From the NCBI RefSeq assembly GCF_022201045.2, contig NC_068563.1, positions 7,316,001 to 7,380,000 of the forward strand: 64,000 bases of DNA, read 5' to 3'. Position 1 is the stretch's first letter; each line of letters opens with the position of its first letter. This document shows positions 37,291-49,432 of this stretch, in pieces. Origin of the DNA: Citrus sinensis (Eukaryota; Streptophyta; Magnoliopsida; Sapindales; Rutaceae). Both the position numbers and the translations under genes were made by a program. The notes below the pieces were generated by a model. That model was given only the letters and a program-made list of their open reading frames with translations, searched no databases and was not told the DNA's origin.

Positions 37291-37820
37291 TGCTTTAGAC
37301 AGCTTTTAAGAGCGTGCTCACAGATTAGGGATTAAAGGTAAAATGGAAAAGCAAGCAAGATTTAATACTAAGCAACTGGCACCAACATACAGAAGAGTGG
37401 AAGATAAAGTTGCATAGACTGAGATACATTTGGCTCCAATCAACCTGTAACATCGTTTCTTTTTTTTTTTTTTAATTTAATAACTCACACACCCATTGAA
37501 GTTTGACCAAATCTAAATTCCTAAGAAGGCTGCTTCTTACCACTAGAGCTAGACCTTGACTTAAAAAAGTATTACTTTAAGATATTTACTCTATTTTTAT
37601 TTGTACCCGCTTAAGTTTTCATTCTCAATTTGCATACCTATCTGGCATGCAAAAGAGGGGAGCAATAACATGTAAGTTCAATAATTGATCTAAAATAATA
37701 TTCACCACAGTTAATCCCTCTTACTACTTTAAATTACCTGCTTCAGCTATCTAAACAAGCAGCAAATCATCCATAAGCATTTCTCTTTGCCAATGATGCC
37801 GACAACATGTTAAATCTACG

Positions 37821-37995
37821 GATCAAGATCCTCTCATGATCTGAGCACGCCTGATCTTTTACAGATCTTATGCCACTTGTGTTTTAGTGTTAGTGGATGA
37901 TTATGATTTAACTACTTTTTCTTTTTAATTTATTAACCACCAATCATATTAATAGAATTTGCTTAAATAAAGATTAGATCAGGAGAAGATCCTAA
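37821..37995. repeat. Dispersed small foldback repeat, copy 3
   Basis: Left end GATCCTCTCATGATCTG and right end, in reverse complement, AGGATCTTCTCCTGATCTAA. Related copies at 3030-3205 and 22834-23009. Probably a MITE. Confidence 0.5.
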
Positions 37996-39311
37996 TTCTA
38001 AATTAACACAGGGGTGTTTGAAATATTTGGTATTCAAGTTATACCAAGTGCAGTTCAAGTTCTTACTTTAATCAAGTGAGCGGAATTTCTGTGCAGAAAA
38101 GGGCATCTTTGGGAATTAATCTGTACTGCATGAGATCGAATTAATTTTCGAGCCATACATCATTGAAAAGATATTTCTGTTAGCTTTCCAATGAATTTTA
38201 CTAATCTAAATTTGGAGCTTTTTACAGTAAGTTATGATCAGTTATGTGCAGGCTGTTCAGTTTTGAGTCGAGAAGAATATTTCTGGACTTGTATTTTTTT
38301 TAATGCTCTTTGCTGTGTTTTAAGCATACCAATGTTTTATTAATGTCTAGCTTTAATGTTGGTCTTTAAAGTCAAGTCATTTGAAGGGTTTCTTTCTAGT
38401 ATATCTATGCTTGGAGGAATGTTCCAAGAAAGTTATTTAAGCTTATGTAGTTGTAACCAAAGGAGAGAGATTAATTTTGGGGATTGGATGAACTTTGAGT
38501 TATTATCAAACTCTGTATCTCTTTGGTGGATTCCATTGAGTGGTGAGTATTTTAAGCCTTGTATCCTTAACTTAACAACTTTAGGTGGTGAATTTTTTTC
38601 TGTATCCTTTTGTTGTTTGCTGTGGTGGTGAGCTTGTGATTTTTTGAGTGTGTGACGTTGTGTTTTCCCATCTATTGTGTCCGGTGTCATCAATCTACAC
38701 TCATTAATTGGTTATCGTTTTCATTCATGTCAAATGAAATAACCAATTTGAAAGACGCTATTTTACGGATCAGACTGAAAGGCAGTTGCTTCCCTTTCTA
38801 TTTTGATGGAAAAGTTGTCATTGTGAAATTCAACATTCATGTTATCACTCTTACCTTTTTTTGGTGTGTTTTTTATACAGTTGAAAACCTTTTGTGCTAC
38901 TCTTTTTGATGATTTTCAAGATACAAGTTAATCAATATTCATGATATGTTTGAGAACCATTTTCTTGCTGATATTTGGAAAGTACTGTCACATAGATGAC
39001 TAGCTAATAAGTATACATAACTTTAATAAAAGAAAAAGAAATGTTACAACAAATTTTGACTAACATATAAGATGCCCAATCTTGATGGAAAGTAAAAGTG
39101 GAGAAACAATCTCAGAATATGAAGATTGCCCATTTAAAATAAATGAAGTTCTCATTTTGCAATTGAGAAAAAATTCTGCAAAACACCCTTCTGCAGTCTG
39201 GTGTGGGAATTTTTACTCAGTGTCCCATCTCTTTTTCAGGTAAAGAAATGAGAAAAGAATCTTAAAAGTATTTACAACATTTTCCATACCAGTTAGTTCT
39301 AGTATTGCATT

Positions 39312-39614
39312 CTATGATCCATTCAGGCTAGAAGTGATATCAATGAAGATTTCTTCTTTGCAAGGGATTGTGAGACCACCCATTGGATGGTTAAACCCGA
39401 ATTCTTCCTCGGCTTTACTTAATAATTCCTGAAATGAAGGTTGATTCAAGAATGATACAGGAATGATGAATCTTTTCTTTTGCCTCTCTCCAACATAAAC
39501 TGCCAAATAGCCTTTCGGAACATCTACAGACTTCGAAGTTGCTTGACTTGCACATAATTTAGATTGGCGTAGAATCTGCTTAGCGTGCATGATGCCAGGT
39601 ACTCGAATAGCCAT
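39312..39614 (-). CDS. SAUR-family protein, subtype B copy 1 (100 aa)
   Basis: Complete intronless frame starting [17 protein letters not shown]. Core motifs: [12 protein letters not shown] at about 31-42, [14 protein letters not shown] at 46-59, [20 protein letters not shown] at 68-87 and an ITSSLNGS end. The B subtype is marked by [22 protein letters not shown] and the SLN ending. Compact SAUR19-24-type protein; the expected role is auxin-induced cell expansion through PP2C-D inhibition. Its paralogues are the broken B2 at 49433 and intact B3 at 53157, which share its promoter as well as its coding region. Confidence 0.95.
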   Translation of the reverse strand: MAIRVPGIMHAKQILRQSKLCASQATSKSVDVPKGYLAVYVGERQKKRFIIPVSFLNQPSFQELLSKAEEEFGFNHPMGGLTIPCKEEIFIDITSSLNGS

Positions 39615-39760
39615 TGCTATATCTATCTATATTATATCTTCTGAATGAAGATGATGAAGAATGAAGGGCACAAACGACTTGTGAGTTGTGAGACGAAATG
39701 AAGAAGATTCGCTAATGCAGAATGTGAAGGACTTAACTCAGTTGTGTATACAACATATGT

Positions 39761-39767
39761 ATTTATA
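39761..39767 (-). promoter_or_regulatory. TATA box of SAUR B1
   Basis: TATAAAT on the minus strand about 147 bases before the start. Conserved in B3 (53582-53588) and damaged in B2. Confidence 0.65.
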
Positions 39768-41026
39768 GAAGGCATTCTATGTGGAAAATCTTTGGTATTT
39801 TAGGGGAGTGGCGCTGATGCATTGAGACTCAAGCATAATTCACATGGCTTGTCTAGCTAGTCATCACTTAGAATTTGGAACTGATTGACTGTTTTAACAG
39901 ATTATGCCCACCTATTTCTAGGATACCCTACTACTAGGGACCCAAATAGGGTACCTTCCATTAAGATAATTAGGCACATTCTTTCTGCTACGTTTTAACT
40001 GGCCTATCTTTTCTATCACCCATTCTGCCGACCAAAAAATATTTGCTAATATAACTGGAATTCTTTGTTACAGCATTAATTCTTCCTCGGTGCTAATGGC
40101 CTAATACATTGAATAAAATGTGATCTATAATAATACATTGAATTCTTTGACGGATGGCCTAATGCATTGAATAAAATGTAACTGAATGATAGATGTTAAT
40201 CCCGAGTTTGGCAGATGTCTATTAGTGACATGTCATGAACAAATGTTACTAAGATGTTCTTTAGTACACCATTAGGCAAGACGCTACAGGGTAAAGCATG
40301 TGATGAAATGTGTCCTTTGAAAAACCAAGAGACTGAAAACAACCCAGTTGATGAAGAAACTGATTGTTGCTAAAAGTAAAAATTATCACTGTTGACAATG
40401 CAATATTCAGAGCTGGTTGGCATTTATCACATTTCGGCTTTCGGCAGTATTTGGTATGAGGTACTATAGCCCATGGCCTTCATTTACTTCACATTTGCTT
40501 TGCTCCTAGGCTAAAAAGGACAGTGCTCCCATCATCACGGTTACTTTATTTGTTAGCTCCCTCACCTGTATTTAAACATACAAATTCCATATATACAACA
40601 AACTGATTGATCTACAAGGATGGAAAGTCGCCTGCATATAACTTGTGGTTGAAATTTTCTGGCAGTTTAGGAAAACTGAACGGAAAAATAAGCAAATATT
40701 GATGGCATTTTTCTCATAGGTTAGAAATCTTAATAAATTGCTAGATTGGATGACAGTTGACACTTGCAATTTAGCTTGTCCCGAACTTGAACTGTAATCA
40801 AGAATAACATAAAAGAGCTATATAAAGCATCTGGAATTAGAGATAAACAATTTGTATGATGCATTCCATTATTGATTTTTCTCAGATGGGACATTTTAAT
40901 TCTAAACTCCTTTCAAAATAGGAGGAAAAAGTATTTACATCAGATTTAACAGTTCCTAGATAGCTTGCAGATTAGTGTTTTTTTTTTCGGCTACCATGCA
41001 AAATTATGTTGATTAAGTGGCTTCTC
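39768..41026. other. Spacer between SAUR B1 and SAUR A2
   Basis: Contains the B1 upstream block, with CATGGCTTGTCTAGCTAGTC and later AGATTATGCCCACC, both also found upstream of B3. At the far end is the 3' region of A2. No further gene seen. Confidence 0.45.
40906..40925 (-). other. Conserved 3'-UTR hairpin of SAUR A2
   Basis: ACTCCTTTCAAAATAGGAGG; same position relative to the stop codon as in A1 and A3, slightly weaker pairing. Confidence 0.35.
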
Positions 41027-41329
41027 TTATGATCTAATCAATTGAGAAGTGATATCAGTGAAAGTGTCTTCTCCACAGGGGATTGTCAAACCGCCCATTG
41101 AATGGTTGAATCCGAATTCCTCTTCAACTCTACTTAGCAAATCTTGAAACAAAGGCTGGTTCAGATAGGATACAGGAATCAGAAAGCGCTTCATTTGAGT
41201 CTCTCCAACATATACTGCTAAGAAACCTTTTGGTACATCTAATGATGTTGAAGCTCCTTTCTTCGCATTTAGAACAGACTGCCGAAGAATTTGCTTAGCA
41301 AGAAAGAAACCAGGCAGACGAATAACCAT
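41027..41329 (-). CDS. SAUR-family protein, subtype A copy 2 (100 aa)
   Basis: Complete intronless frame starting [17 protein letters not shown]. Same core as A1 with few changes: [25 protein letters not shown], then [20 protein letters not shown], where the first A of the usual AEEEFGF is V and HPMGG is HSMGG. The end is ITSQLIRS. Compact SAUR19-24 type, presumed plasma-membrane-associated growth promoter. A tandem duplicate of A1; similarity continues at least 400 bases upstream. A 6.85-kb copia element sits 605 bases upstream of its start, beyond the TGTCTC motifs at 41746-41762, so the proximal promoter is intact. Confidence 0.94.
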   Translation of the reverse strand: MVIRLPGFFLAKQILRQSVLNAKKGASTSLDVPKGFLAVYVGETQMKRFLIPVSYLNQPLFQDLLSRVEEEFGFNHSMGGLTIPCGEDTFTDITSQLIRS

Positions 41330-41928
41330 TTGCTTTTACTTGAATTTAAGCTACTTCAAATTAGAATATTTGTGAGAGGTGTTTGAAGGAAAGGCTATTT
41401 GTTGAATAATTGTTAATGCTCAAACTTGAGTTGGTTTAGTGACCAAAACATATGGGTTTATATAGATGAACTTACATATGAAATCATGAATTATCTTCAG
41501 CGAGTGATTGGTCAAGAGCATTTTTTGGGGTCTGCTTACGACATTAGCTCAAGAGGGCATCACACCATCACATGGCTCTGTCTTCCAACTACTGCACAAA
41601 GATTAGGGGCTGAAAAATCATCATGCTAGTTTGTTGAGAATCAACTGTGGCGTACAAATTTCAAAAGCAAACCAATGGAGAACCAAATAAACATTTGGGA
41701 AAGCCAGAGTTGCTATAAATGCATAACTAAGTGAGACTTTGACTAGAGACAAGTTTGAGACAGCTTTTAAGAGCGGGTTAATTAATGAAAGGATAAGCAG
41801 GCAAGATAGATGGTGTACACTGGCTAATAGCGCAAGGAAAACAAAAGGGACCAAATAAGATTAAAAAAAAAAGTCTACTTTAATTGAATTCACATCCAAA
41901 ACAATAATTGGTGACAGCAAGAGATGAA
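41330..41928. other. Promoter and upstream block of SAUR A2
   Basis: TATA box at 41457-41465 (minus strand CTATATAAA). Two TGTCTC motifs on the minus strand at 41746-41751 and 41757-41762. The block beginning CAAAGATTAGGGG (41596) matches the A1 and A3 upstream regions. Confidence 0.6.
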
Positions 41929-41933
41929 CATTC

Positions 41934-42535
41934 TGTTGAAACAATAACAAACTTTATACCCTTAATCATGCATTTCCAAGCAAACACATATTTTAGGTAA
42001 TTTCGAAATTTACCATGATCTCCCATGAATCCGACCTTGGAAGCTTGTTATGGAGCTTTACCGAGTTGTTACAAGCTTGATCTAGCTTCTGAATTCCTGT
42101 TTCCCTTGCTTCAGCTCAAGGATTGGCTTGCTTCAAAATTTACTGTACATACACACACGGGAGACGAGAGGGAGAGGGAGAGAGAGAGAGGTGCACTGCG
42201 CACATGCCACTGATTTTTCAACAGTTAACTTCCAATGGGCTGAAGTTACTTAAATACAGCGGTTGAGCGCAGGGACCCCTCATGTGTTAATACAAAATTG
42301 CCCATCCCATTATGGGCTAAAATAACACAATTAAGGATATACTTGTCCATAATATACTACTGTACAAGGTATGTCAAAATTAGACTCATTAACACCATAT
42401 TTGATCACTTAATAAATGAGTTTGTCAAAATTGCTCAATAATATTTGACTTTAGTCACGTATTAATTCGGTAAAATATAGAAAATAATTAGAATGATTTA
42501 TGTCAGTCCACATAATGTGAGAAATAAATCTAACA
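41934..42535 (-). repeat. 3' LTR of copia-1
   Basis: 602 bases, same length as its partner. Contains a (GA)n tract at about 42165-42190. Ends TG...CA. Confidence 0.93.
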
Positions 42536-42549
42536 ATCTCCCACTTGGA
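42536..42549 (-). other. Polypurine tract of copia-1
   Basis: Minus strand CAAGTGGGAGAT directly next to the 3' LTR, the expected plus-strand primer. Confidence 0.7.
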
Positions 42550-43253
42550 CGACAAAAATCACTCTAATGATAAATTTAAAATAAAATAATATTTTGAAAA
42601 CAACCGAATTAATCAATATGTGACTATAACAAAAGGTCAAATACAAGCAATCACCCAAAACATAAATAAGTCCAAAATGTGCCATAAATATCAAATCATA
42701 TGTGCACCGACAGAATGCTCCATATAATAAGACACCTATAAACACGTGACCATGTAGTAGTATATAAGTATAATTATGGAAATAACATAACAATGTGATC
42801 AACATGCTCATTTCCATAAAGTCCACATGTCTAGCAAAATGAGACGAAAACAATATGTCTCCTAGACCATTGCTTCGTTATAACCATAATGAGACTCTAG
42901 CAAAATGTCTCGAGAAGCGAGCTTCCATTTTCATCATAATGAGACTAATACCAAGATGTCTCATGGAAGTCATGCTTTCTTATGATCATAATGAGATTGA
43001 ATCAAAATGTCTCCAGAAAGCACACTGAAGCTAAGTCAAAATGCTTCAGTCTTTAATGTCCATATTAAGACTAAGCAAAATGTCTCGGACCATCGTATCC
43101 TTATTCTATACATAATGCCATACACAACCAAATGTGTACACAATATATGGCATATCCATATCACATAACAATATGCATGCATGATAACAAAATGAGTAAT
43201 ACATAAGCTCATTTAAGTTGCAACTCATAATACAAACCAGAACTCCCATTGAC

Positions 43254-44065
43254 TCAGCATATATAAGTGGATTCAAATAATCCCATATGCGTGACATGCT
43301 CCCTAAATACTTTTGGAGCTAAAGCTTTAGTAAGTGGATCGGCTAACATGAGTTCTGTAGGGATATACTCTACTGATACACAAGATAGAGCAATTTTCTC
43401 TCTCACAAACAAATATTTAATATCAATGTGCTTGGAACGTGAGGAACTCACTGTATTGTGAGAAAAAGAAACAGCCGCAGAATTATCACAATATATTTTT
43501 AATGGCCTCGGTACGGCCAATATACAATCTAGCCCTGTGATAAAATTCTGCATCCATAAAGCATGACGTGTAGCCTCAAAACAGGCTACATATTCTGCTT
43601 CCATTGTTGAAGAAGCTATGAGTGTCTGCTTGATATAGCTCCTCCTGCCATCATAAAGATGTAACCTGATGTGGATTTCTTGTCTTCCAAGCACCCTGCG
43701 AAATCAGCATCAGAATATCCAACTATATTCAAATGGTTAGATTGCTGATATGTCAATACAAAATCTTTAGTGGCTTGCAAATATCTAAGTACTTTCTTTG
43801 CAGCCTTCCAGTGTTCAAATCCAGGATTGCTCAGGTATCTTCCAAGTACTCCCACTGGAAAAGCAATATCAGGGCGAGTACAGACTTGAGCATACATCAG
43901 GCTACCCACAACGGATGCATACGGGACTGTTTGCATTCTAGCTTTGTCTACATCATTATCGGGACACTGACAACATTTGCTTAGTCTCAAGTAACAAATT
44001 AGTGTCATTAGCAGCGAGCAAGATATCATCCACATAAAGCACCAAAATGATATACTTGCTCCCAC
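43254..44065 (-). pseudogene. copia-1 RNase H region (frameshifted)
   Basis: Two overlapping frames (43616-44065 and 43254-43694) together resemble the end of a copia polyprotein: a SLMYAQVCTRPDIAF block, GYSDADFAG with the RNase H aspartates, SSTMEAEYVA and a KHIDIKYLFVRE block before the ADPLTKAL end. A small deletion of about 11 bases near 43628 shifts the frame just before the KQTLIASS block. Not able to make a working enzyme. Confidence 0.85.
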
Positions 44066-45200
44066 TGACTCTCAAGTATATACACTGATTAACGACATTC
44101 TCCTGGAACCCATAAGAGGTGACAATATCGTGAAATTTCAAATACCACTGTCTGGATGCCTGTTTAAGTCCATAAATGGACCTTTTAAGCTTACACACCA
44201 TGTTTTCTCTACCAGTCTCAACAAAACCATCAGGTTGCACCATGTACACATCTTCAGACAAGCTCCCATTGAGAAAAGCTGTCTTCACATCCATATGATG
44301 CAATTCTAAATTAAAATGAGCTACCAATGCCATGATAATACGAAAAGAGTCTTTGGTAGAAACAGGAGAGTAGGTTTTAGTGTAATCAATGCCTTCTCTT
44401 TGACTGAAACCCTTAGCCACAAGCCTGGCCTTATACCTCTCTACCTGACCTCTGACATCTCTCTTGGTTTTGAAAACCCATTTGCAACCAATTGGCCTGC
44501 ATCCATCTGGCAACTCAACTAAATCCCAAACCCCATTATGATACATAGATGCCATCTCATCATGCATCGCATGTAGCCAAGATGAGGATTCTAAACAACT
44601 GATGGCCTCTTGAAAGGTAATAGGATCAGATGAAGAGTTAGCATCAAAATCATGCTCCTGTAAGTAAACAACATAATCATCAGAAATTGTAGGTCTCCTG
44701 ATCCTCTCTGATCTCCTCAATGGCACATCAGTACCATTATCCTCTACAATCATAGGCTCTATATCATGATGAAGTTCAGGATCAACAGAAGAATCATCAA
44801 TATGTGGTAATCCCATCGCAGAAGTCGGAAAAGATGGAATAGGCAAAACCACACATTCTTCTCTCAATGTCAGACTGCGAGGCTCAGAAATCCCACCATT
44901 GTGATCATCCTCAAAATAAATGGCACGATCAGACTCAATGATTCTAGTAGTGTGGGAAGGACAATAAAATCTAGAACCCCTTGAGCCGATACAATAGCCA
45001 ATAAAATGACCACTAATTGTTTTCGGATCAAGTTTCCTTGATTGTGGATTATAGGGCCTCACTTCTACTCTGCATCCCCAGACATGAAAATGACGAAGAC
45101 TCGGTCTCTTTCCTGACCACAACTCATAAGGAGTTTTGGGCACCGATTTACTAGGTACCTGATTCAAAATGTAAGCTGCAGTTCTTAAGGCTTCACCCAC
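43956..45200 (-). pseudogene. copia-1 integrase C-terminus and reverse transcriptase (truncated)
   Basis: Begins in the integrase C-terminal region (YELWSGKRPSLRHFHVWGC), continues through KWVFKTKRD, ARLVAKGFSQ, DVKTAFLNG and YGLKQASRQW, and reaches the catalytic YVDD near its end. It stops about 20 residues later. The stretch that normally follows YVDD (a FEMKDLG-type region and connection) is missing, and the text resumes at a CPDND-VPYAS block, so roughly 60-70 codons were deleted around 43975-44000. Confidence 0.88.
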
Positions 45201-46314
45201 AGAAAATCTAGTAAGGTGGAGTTACTTAGCATACACCGCACCATGTCAAGAAGGGTACGATTTCTCCTTTCTACAATTCCATTCTGTTCAGGAGTCCCGG
45301 GCATTGTATACTGGGCTTTTATTCCACATTCCTGAAGAAATTTAGCAAAAGGTCCAGGATTACGCCCAGTTTCATCATATTGCCCATAGTACTCTCCACC
45401 TATGTCTGATCTTACTGCTTTAATTTCCTTGCCCTTTTGGAGCTCAACATTAGCCTTAAAGGCTTGAAACACAGATAAAGATTCAGACTTTTCAACAAGA
45501 AGTTCAACATGACCATAACGAGAAAAGTCATCGATGAACGTGATGAAGTACTTATAACCTCCAATAGCAATATGAGTAAATGGCCCACAGATGTCTGTAT
45601 GTACCAACTCCAGCACCTGTTGACTCCTCTGAGTTCTCTCTTTTCTGGTTTTGGCAGTAAGTTTGCCTTTGATACAATCAACACACGTGCCAAAATCAGA
45701 GAAATCCAACTTATGTAAAATCCCATCTTTAATAAGCCTCTCCATCCTCTGTTAGAAATGTGACCTAACCGTTTATGCCACAACATAGAGGAATTTTCAT
45801 CAACCCTGACACGATTAGAGCTAACAACATGCATAACATGAGCATTGGATGATGATTCAACAGCACGAGGAAATAAATCAATCATATATAAGCCATCATA
45901 TAAAGTGCCAGAACCAACTAACTCTGAATTGCAGAATAAGTAAACTTTTCTGTCACCAAAATGAAAAGTATAGCCACATCTATCCAAAATAGATACAGAT
46001 ATCAAATTTCTCCTAATAGAAGGAATATAAACCGTATCTAACAGATCCAAAACATAGCCTGTGGCTAGATGTAGTCTGACAACTCCTATGCTTTCAACTT
46101 TGGCTATCACTCCATTGCCCATGTGAACTATCAACTCCCCTTCATTGGGCTCCCTCCTGCTTCTGAATTCCTTTCTTTTCCAACCATGCTTTGAATCCTC
46201 TGCATTCAGCTCTCTTGTGCCCAGGTTTCTTACAAAAGTGGCACTTTCCCTTAAAGCTCTCAGAGGTGGAACCAGAAGTGGTAGAAGAATTACCACGCGA
46301 AGTTTTCTTGCCAA
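45185..46314 (-). pseudogene. copia-1 pre-integrase and integrase (frameshifted)
   Basis: Upstream frame: an NEGELIVHMGNG block, then SIRRNLISVS and LWHKRLGHIS. After a frameshift near 45745 the frame carries CVDCIKGK, HTDICGPF, FIDDFSRYGHVEL, and GTPEQNGIVERRNRTL, which hold the zinc-binding and D,D,E residues of the core. Another one-base shift near 45190 separates it from the reverse transcriptase frame. Confidence 0.88.
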
Positions 46315-47047
46315 ACTTTTTCTTCTTGAAAAACTTATTGCTGCCCTTTGAAGAGCCTTTCTTCACACTTCCACTCTCTTGAGTAGTTGCCACCATGACA
46401 GTGTGAGATTTCCCCTTCTTCAATGATTCCTCTTCTTAAACCACATAAGCAGTCAACTCAGTGATATTCCAAGTGTCTCTCTGAGTATTGTATTGGCTTC
46501 TCGAATTGCCAAATTGTGGTGGAAGAGATTCAAGGATTTGGAAGACCAGGTAGTCATCAGGCAGATTGACATTCATGTCCTTTAGCTTTTTATGGTAACT
46601 AGTCATCTTAAGGATGTGCTCTCTCACCCCAGAAACACCATCATACTGAGTGTTAGCAAGCAACCTCAGATAGTTACCCTTTTCTGCCTTATCTACCTTC
46701 TTAAAAGTTCTTCCAACAGCTGCCAAGTAATCTTTGGCCTTATCACATGCAGGGATGCTATCTCGAGTTGTTCTATCAATGGTGTATTTCATTGTATCCA
46801 GACAGTGTCTATTGGATTCATCCCAAGCTGCCCACTCTGCTTTTTCAGCAGCAGTGCTCTTATCTGTGGGCTTGACTGGTTCATCAACTCTTAATGCCAA
46901 GTCTCTATTCAGTGTAGACAACTAAAACAAAATGGACTCATGCCAGTCCTCAAAATTTGTCCCAGTTAAATTCTTGAGGGAGGCTACTTGGAGAAATGAG
47001 AGAATATCAAGAGCCGAGGAAGCAATAACAAAAGGATTATCAAGCAT
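46142..47047 (-). pseudogene. copia-1 gag with two premature stops; protease missing
   Basis: Frame from the ATG at 47045-47047 is broken by TAG at 46922-46924 and TAA at 46436-46438; both fit C-to-T changes of glutamine codons. The intact zinc knuckle CHFCKKPGHKRAEC is at 46202-46243. After it, the linker runs directly into the pre-integrase region near 46150, so the aspartic protease active site (a D-S/T-G-A motif) is absent. Nothing else in the element supplies it. Confidence 0.85.
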
Positions 47048-48168
47048 GCCAAATGAAAATTATGCTATAATCAATTACTCCTCATTTTTAGTTTTTCTAA
47101 TAGCAACACAATATGTTAGGCATCCTTTAACAATATAGGATTGCACTAACCTAAAGATAAAGCAGACAAGTTGAATATAACACCAACATTGACCTATTAC
47201 CGACAGGGTAATTAAGCCACTCAGTAGAAAATACTCAACAAACCTCTTTATCTTCCCAAGCATCCTACCAAGTAGTGATTTGCCGATAGGGCAGTATCAT
47301 CACCCGTATGGATCTTGGTCAGAACAATAACAATCCATCACATAATCCATAATTCATAATTGTAAATGGACAATCAATTGCAAACCACCAAATAATTTAT
47401 CATGATTGGTCGTACGATAAGCAGATACGCAATCACTCTAAATTGTAGTTTTGCATCATATATATATTTCATACATTAACAAAATTGAGGCTAAATAAAC
47501 TTTGTCAAAACGTAATTAAAGTTTCCACCAAGATATTCAATCAAATAAAATATCTACATGCCTCAATAAAATATATGAATATTATGCCCATAAAATTCAA
47601 CAATGATGGATTATTCTTAAATTTAAATTCTGAAAAATCGCCAAAATTTAAAGGATTTTGGACTAAACTGCCGAATTTTTAGAATTATGTTTACTGTTTT
47701 AAATATTAAAACTTTTGGCCCAAACTATAAATAAAATAAAATCAAATGTTGGGCCATAATATAATTTACTAAAATTTAAGGACCAAACTGATTTTTTACA
47801 AAGTTGACCCTCGGTCAAGGACCATTTCGAAAATTTTGCAAATATGTTGGGCCATAATGACATTTTGCAAAGTTTAGGGATCCAACAAAATTATCCCGTC
47901 ATATCATCTTCAACCTCAAATGTCTCAACAGTGTTGCTACAGTAAAATTACAGCAACCACATTCATACCATCCCGATTTTGGCCACCAAAAATCACGGAA
48001 AAATCATATTTTTACTCCAAACTCATCACTCATGCATTATTTAACAACGATTTGATCAAATATGCCCAAATCCAAAACTTCGAAAAATCCAAAATTAAAG
48101 GAAAAATTCCATGAGTGAGATTTCACCAACAAATCAACTATGATTTATAAGGAAATGCATAACCATGA
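47048..48168 (-). other. Untranslated leader of copia-1
   Basis: About 1.1 kb between the primer site and the gag start. AT-rich with no meaningful open frame. Long leaders are common in plant copia elements. Confidence 0.6.
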
Positions 48169-48180
48169 GCTCTGATACCA
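48169..48180 (-). other. Primer binding site of copia-1 (initiator tRNA-Met)
   Basis: Minus strand TGGTATCAGAGC, complementary to the 3' end of plant initiator tRNA-Met, two bases from the 5' LTR. Confidence 0.92.
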
Positions 48181-48182
48181 AT

Positions 48183-48784
48183 TGTTGAAACAATAACAAA
48201 CTTTATGCCCTTAATCGTGCATTTCCAAGCAAACACATATTTTAGGTAATTTCGAAATTTACCATGATCTCCCATGAATCCGACCTTGGAAGCTTGTTAT
48301 GGAGCTTTACTGAGTTGTTACAAGCTTGATCTAGCTTTTGAATTCCTGTTTCCCTTGCTTCAGCTCAAGGATCGGCTTGCTTCAAAATTTACTGTACATA
48401 CACACACGGGAGACGAGAGGGAGAGGGAGAGAGAGAGAGGTGCACTGCGCACATGCCACTGATTTTTCAACAGTTAACTTTCAATGGGCTGAAGTTACTT
48501 AAATACAGCGGTTGAGCGCAGGGACCCCTCATGTGTTAGTACAAAATTACCCATCCCATTATGGGCTAAAATAACACAATTAAGGATATACTTGTCCATA
48601 ATATACTACTGTACAGGATATGTCAAAATTAGACTCATTAACACCATATTTGATCACTTAATAAATGAGTCTGTCAAAATTACTCAACAATATTTAACTT
48701 TAGTCACGTATTAATTCGGTAAAATATAGAAAATAATTAGAATGATTTATGTCAGTTCACATAATGTGAGAAATAAATCTAACA
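48183..48784 (-). repeat. 5' LTR of copia-1
   Basis: 602 bases. Differs from 41934-42535 at about 15 positions, all A/G or C/T. Confidence 0.93.
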
Positions 48785-48789
48785 CATTC

Positions 48790-49432
48790 TCCAATGCATA
48801 TAAGAGCATAAGAGAATTTAGTGACAGAAATATGACATTCCTGTCTGAGATGTAAATATCTTTTATAATTCAACACTTTAAATCTTTTTCTTTGCTCTTG
48901 TTTCTGATCATCCTCAGTACTCAAGTGTCCATTTTCAACTCACCGTAGAAATTTGGTGTAAAAGTAATGGAAGCAAGTACAATTGAAAATTCTGAAATGA
49001 TGTGATTTTAAAGCCTTTGCAAAATGATTAATGCATTTTTGACTTCCAATATAGTGTGCAACGAAATGAAATATCTGATGCTTAATGGCCATAGAAATAT
49101 CAGTGTTATTTGTTCTGTTAGGCAGGCCAATCATCACACTTCCATCCGATAGCTTATCATGGCTCTGCCATTAGAGCACATGAATACTGTTGAGGATGTC
49201 TTTCTCAAAGTAATATCATATACTAATGTGACACAACAAAATCATTTTTTAATGACACGTTGTACAAAGATTTTAACTAATATAAATGGAAAAGTAATAG
49301 TAGAAATAAAATAATAGTCGGTTTAAATTAAATGATGTTTTCTATTTGAGAACTAGAACTGTAACTTTTCTAGCATACAAACATAGAACTTACAACATTG
49401 TAGTCTTCACTCATTGGTTACAGTGTTGCTTA
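48790..49432. other. Spacer between copia-1 and the B2 pseudogene
   Basis: Contains GGCAGGCCAATCATCAC (49118) that recurs upstream of A3 (51322 and 51410), showing that duplication covered flanking DNA. No gene seen. Confidence 0.45.

Larger units (their letters stand above)
36883..39311. other. Spacer between SAUR A1 and SAUR B1
   Basis: The first 450 bases are the A1 promoter and upstream block shared with A2 and A3. A dispersed repeat is at 37821-37995. Around 38015-38700 the text resembles a decayed LTR (for example TTAGCTTTCCAATGAATTTT), but ends could not be defined. No gene seen. Confidence 0.45.
41934..48784 (-). mobile_element. Ty1/copia retrotransposon, complete ends but defective coding (copia-1)
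   Basis: Two 602-base LTRs (41934-42535 and 48183-48784), both starting TGTTGAAACAATAAC and ending AAATCTAACA, flanked by the 5-base duplication CATTC (41929-41933 and 48785-48789). The primer site for initiator tRNA-Met lies next to the high-coordinate LTR and a polypurine tract next to the other, so it is transcribed leftwards. Gag, integrase, reverse transcriptase and RNase H are recognisable in the copia order but broken by stops, frameshifts and two internal deletions. I count about 15 differences between the LTRs (roughly 2.5%), all transitions. It sits between SAUR A2 and the B2 pseudogene. Confidence 0.95.

Noticed and set aside
38015-38700. Possible solo LTR
   Set aside because: Wording resembles copia LTRs, but no matching TG...CA ends with 5-base flanks could be set.
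38356-38909. Plus-strand frames of 85-91 codons between A1 and B1
   Set aside because: No domain. The region looks like decayed LTR-type sequence.
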